Of a DNA stretch of 64,000 nucleotides, positions 63,872-64,000 are shown piece by piece. The DNA is from DATJPR01 sp963811705 (GTDB lineage: Bacteria; Bacteroidota; Ignavibacteria; UBA10030; UBA6906), in the NCBI GenBank assembly GCA_963811705.1, contig CAWESL010000008.1:372001-436000 (forward strand), written 5' to 3'. How positions within the stretch are numbered: the stretch's first letter is position 1; each line of letters starts with the position of its first letter. The notes below the pieces were generated by a model. It saw only the letters and a list, made by a program, of their open reading frames with translations, was not told the origin of the DNA and did not search any database. A program made the translations under genes and the position numbers.

Positions 63872-64000
63872 ATGGACTGGATCGCGGTATCTGAGGATGT
63901 CGAAGAACGGAACGACCCCGCAATTCCCACCCAGACCATCGTCGCGTGGGGAATGATGCTTTCCGTTTCCTTGCTTCCGGACATCATTCTTCAATACGTT
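63872..64000 (+). CDS. N terminus of a membrane protein (3' end outside window)
   Basis: An open frame of 43 codons from ATG 63872 (AAAGGA five bases upstream) runs off the end: polar start MDWIAVSEDVEERNDPA, then a hydrophobic helix IVAWGMMLSVSLLPDIILQ. The acidic start followed by a membrane helix with LLPD resembles CPBP/CAAX-type intramembrane protease N termini, but too little is visible to assign a family. ATG 63866 is an alternative start in the same frame. Confidence 0.4.
   Translation, partial: MDWIAVSEDVEERNDPAIPTQTIVAWGMMLSVSLLPDIILQYV

Noticed and set aside
1..64000. tRNA or rRNA genes
   Set aside because: I looked in the larger gaps for the T-loop and anticodon patterns and for rRNA sequence and saw none; this was by eye, so a computational scan could still find one.

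Overview
This window reads as the chromosome of a high-GC, Gram-negative bacterium of the Fibrobacteres-Chlorobi-Bacteroidota (FCB) group, most likely near Ignavibacteria, Chlorobi or Kapabacteria. The grounds are type IX secretion (T9SS) C-terminal tails with the YPNPFNPTT signature on secreted proteins, a heptose and TamB outer-membrane gene set, many lipoproteins and beta-barrels, and a PPi-type phosphofructokinase. Promoters look like E. coli sigma-70 sites (TTGACA-like, 17 or 18 bases, TATATT-like) rather than the TAnnTTTG type of Bacteroidia, which argues for a lineage outside Bacteroidia. Nearly all the sequence is coding and chromosomal in character; I found no rRNA, tRNA, CRISPR array, transposase, phage or plasmid gene.

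Layout. 1-4.1 kb: the 3' part of mutS, a LysE-like exporter, a DinB-like protein and a small membrane protein with an HEGGH motif. 4.1-4.3 kb: a palindromic repeat cluster. 4.4-10.7 kb: a secreted GH3 glycosidase with a T9SS tail, two glycosyltransferases, a DUF1684 lipoprotein and a small membrane protein. 10.7-13.2 kb: a SpoIIE-type phosphatase and two lysine-rich exported proteins. 13.3-17.6 kb (minus strand): an accessory stretch with a split propeller/T9SS locus and a LamG/P-domain T9SS protein. 18.0-24.5 kb: PPi-phosphofructokinase, two STAS proteins, a methyltransferase, an active/inactive M16 peptidase pair and a family 5 uracil-DNA glycosylase, followed by a 13-bp minisatellite. 25-30.8 kb (minus): secD-secF-STAS, purA and an orphan histidine kinase.

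31-43.6 kb (plus): a PpiD/SurA-like foldase, a barrel protein, a methyltransferase, shikimate kinase, split heptose genes (rfaE1, rfaE2), a TamB-like protein and RNase R. 43.6-47.1 kb (minus): MerR regulator, ferritin-VIT iron transporter, CpoB-like lipoprotein and an ATP-grasp protein. 47.2-53.6 kb (plus): a tightly packed envelope operon of TPR lipoprotein, DUF4292 lipoprotein, EnvC-like factor and a membrane-anchored CHASE2/sigma-54 activator. 53.9-58 kb: two novel lipoproteins and a predicted barrel-transglutaminase fusion, then a second palindromic repeat cluster. 58.2-64 kb: FecR-like, YdjM-like and lipoprotein genes, an ArsR/SRPBCC pair with its operator inside the promoter, a barrel, an exported flavin-fold protein, an acetyltransferase and the start of a membrane protein.

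Themes. Envelope building dominates: SecDF, PpiD, TamB, heptose synthesis, CpoB, EnvC, TPR/DUF4292 and M16. A partner-switching network is suggested by one PP2C phosphatase and three STAS antagonists, one of them at the end of the secDF operon. The least conventional items are two families of non-coding repeats, a heptanucleotide repeat that directly encodes part of T9SS tails, and the CHASE2 activator and barrel-transglutaminase loci.
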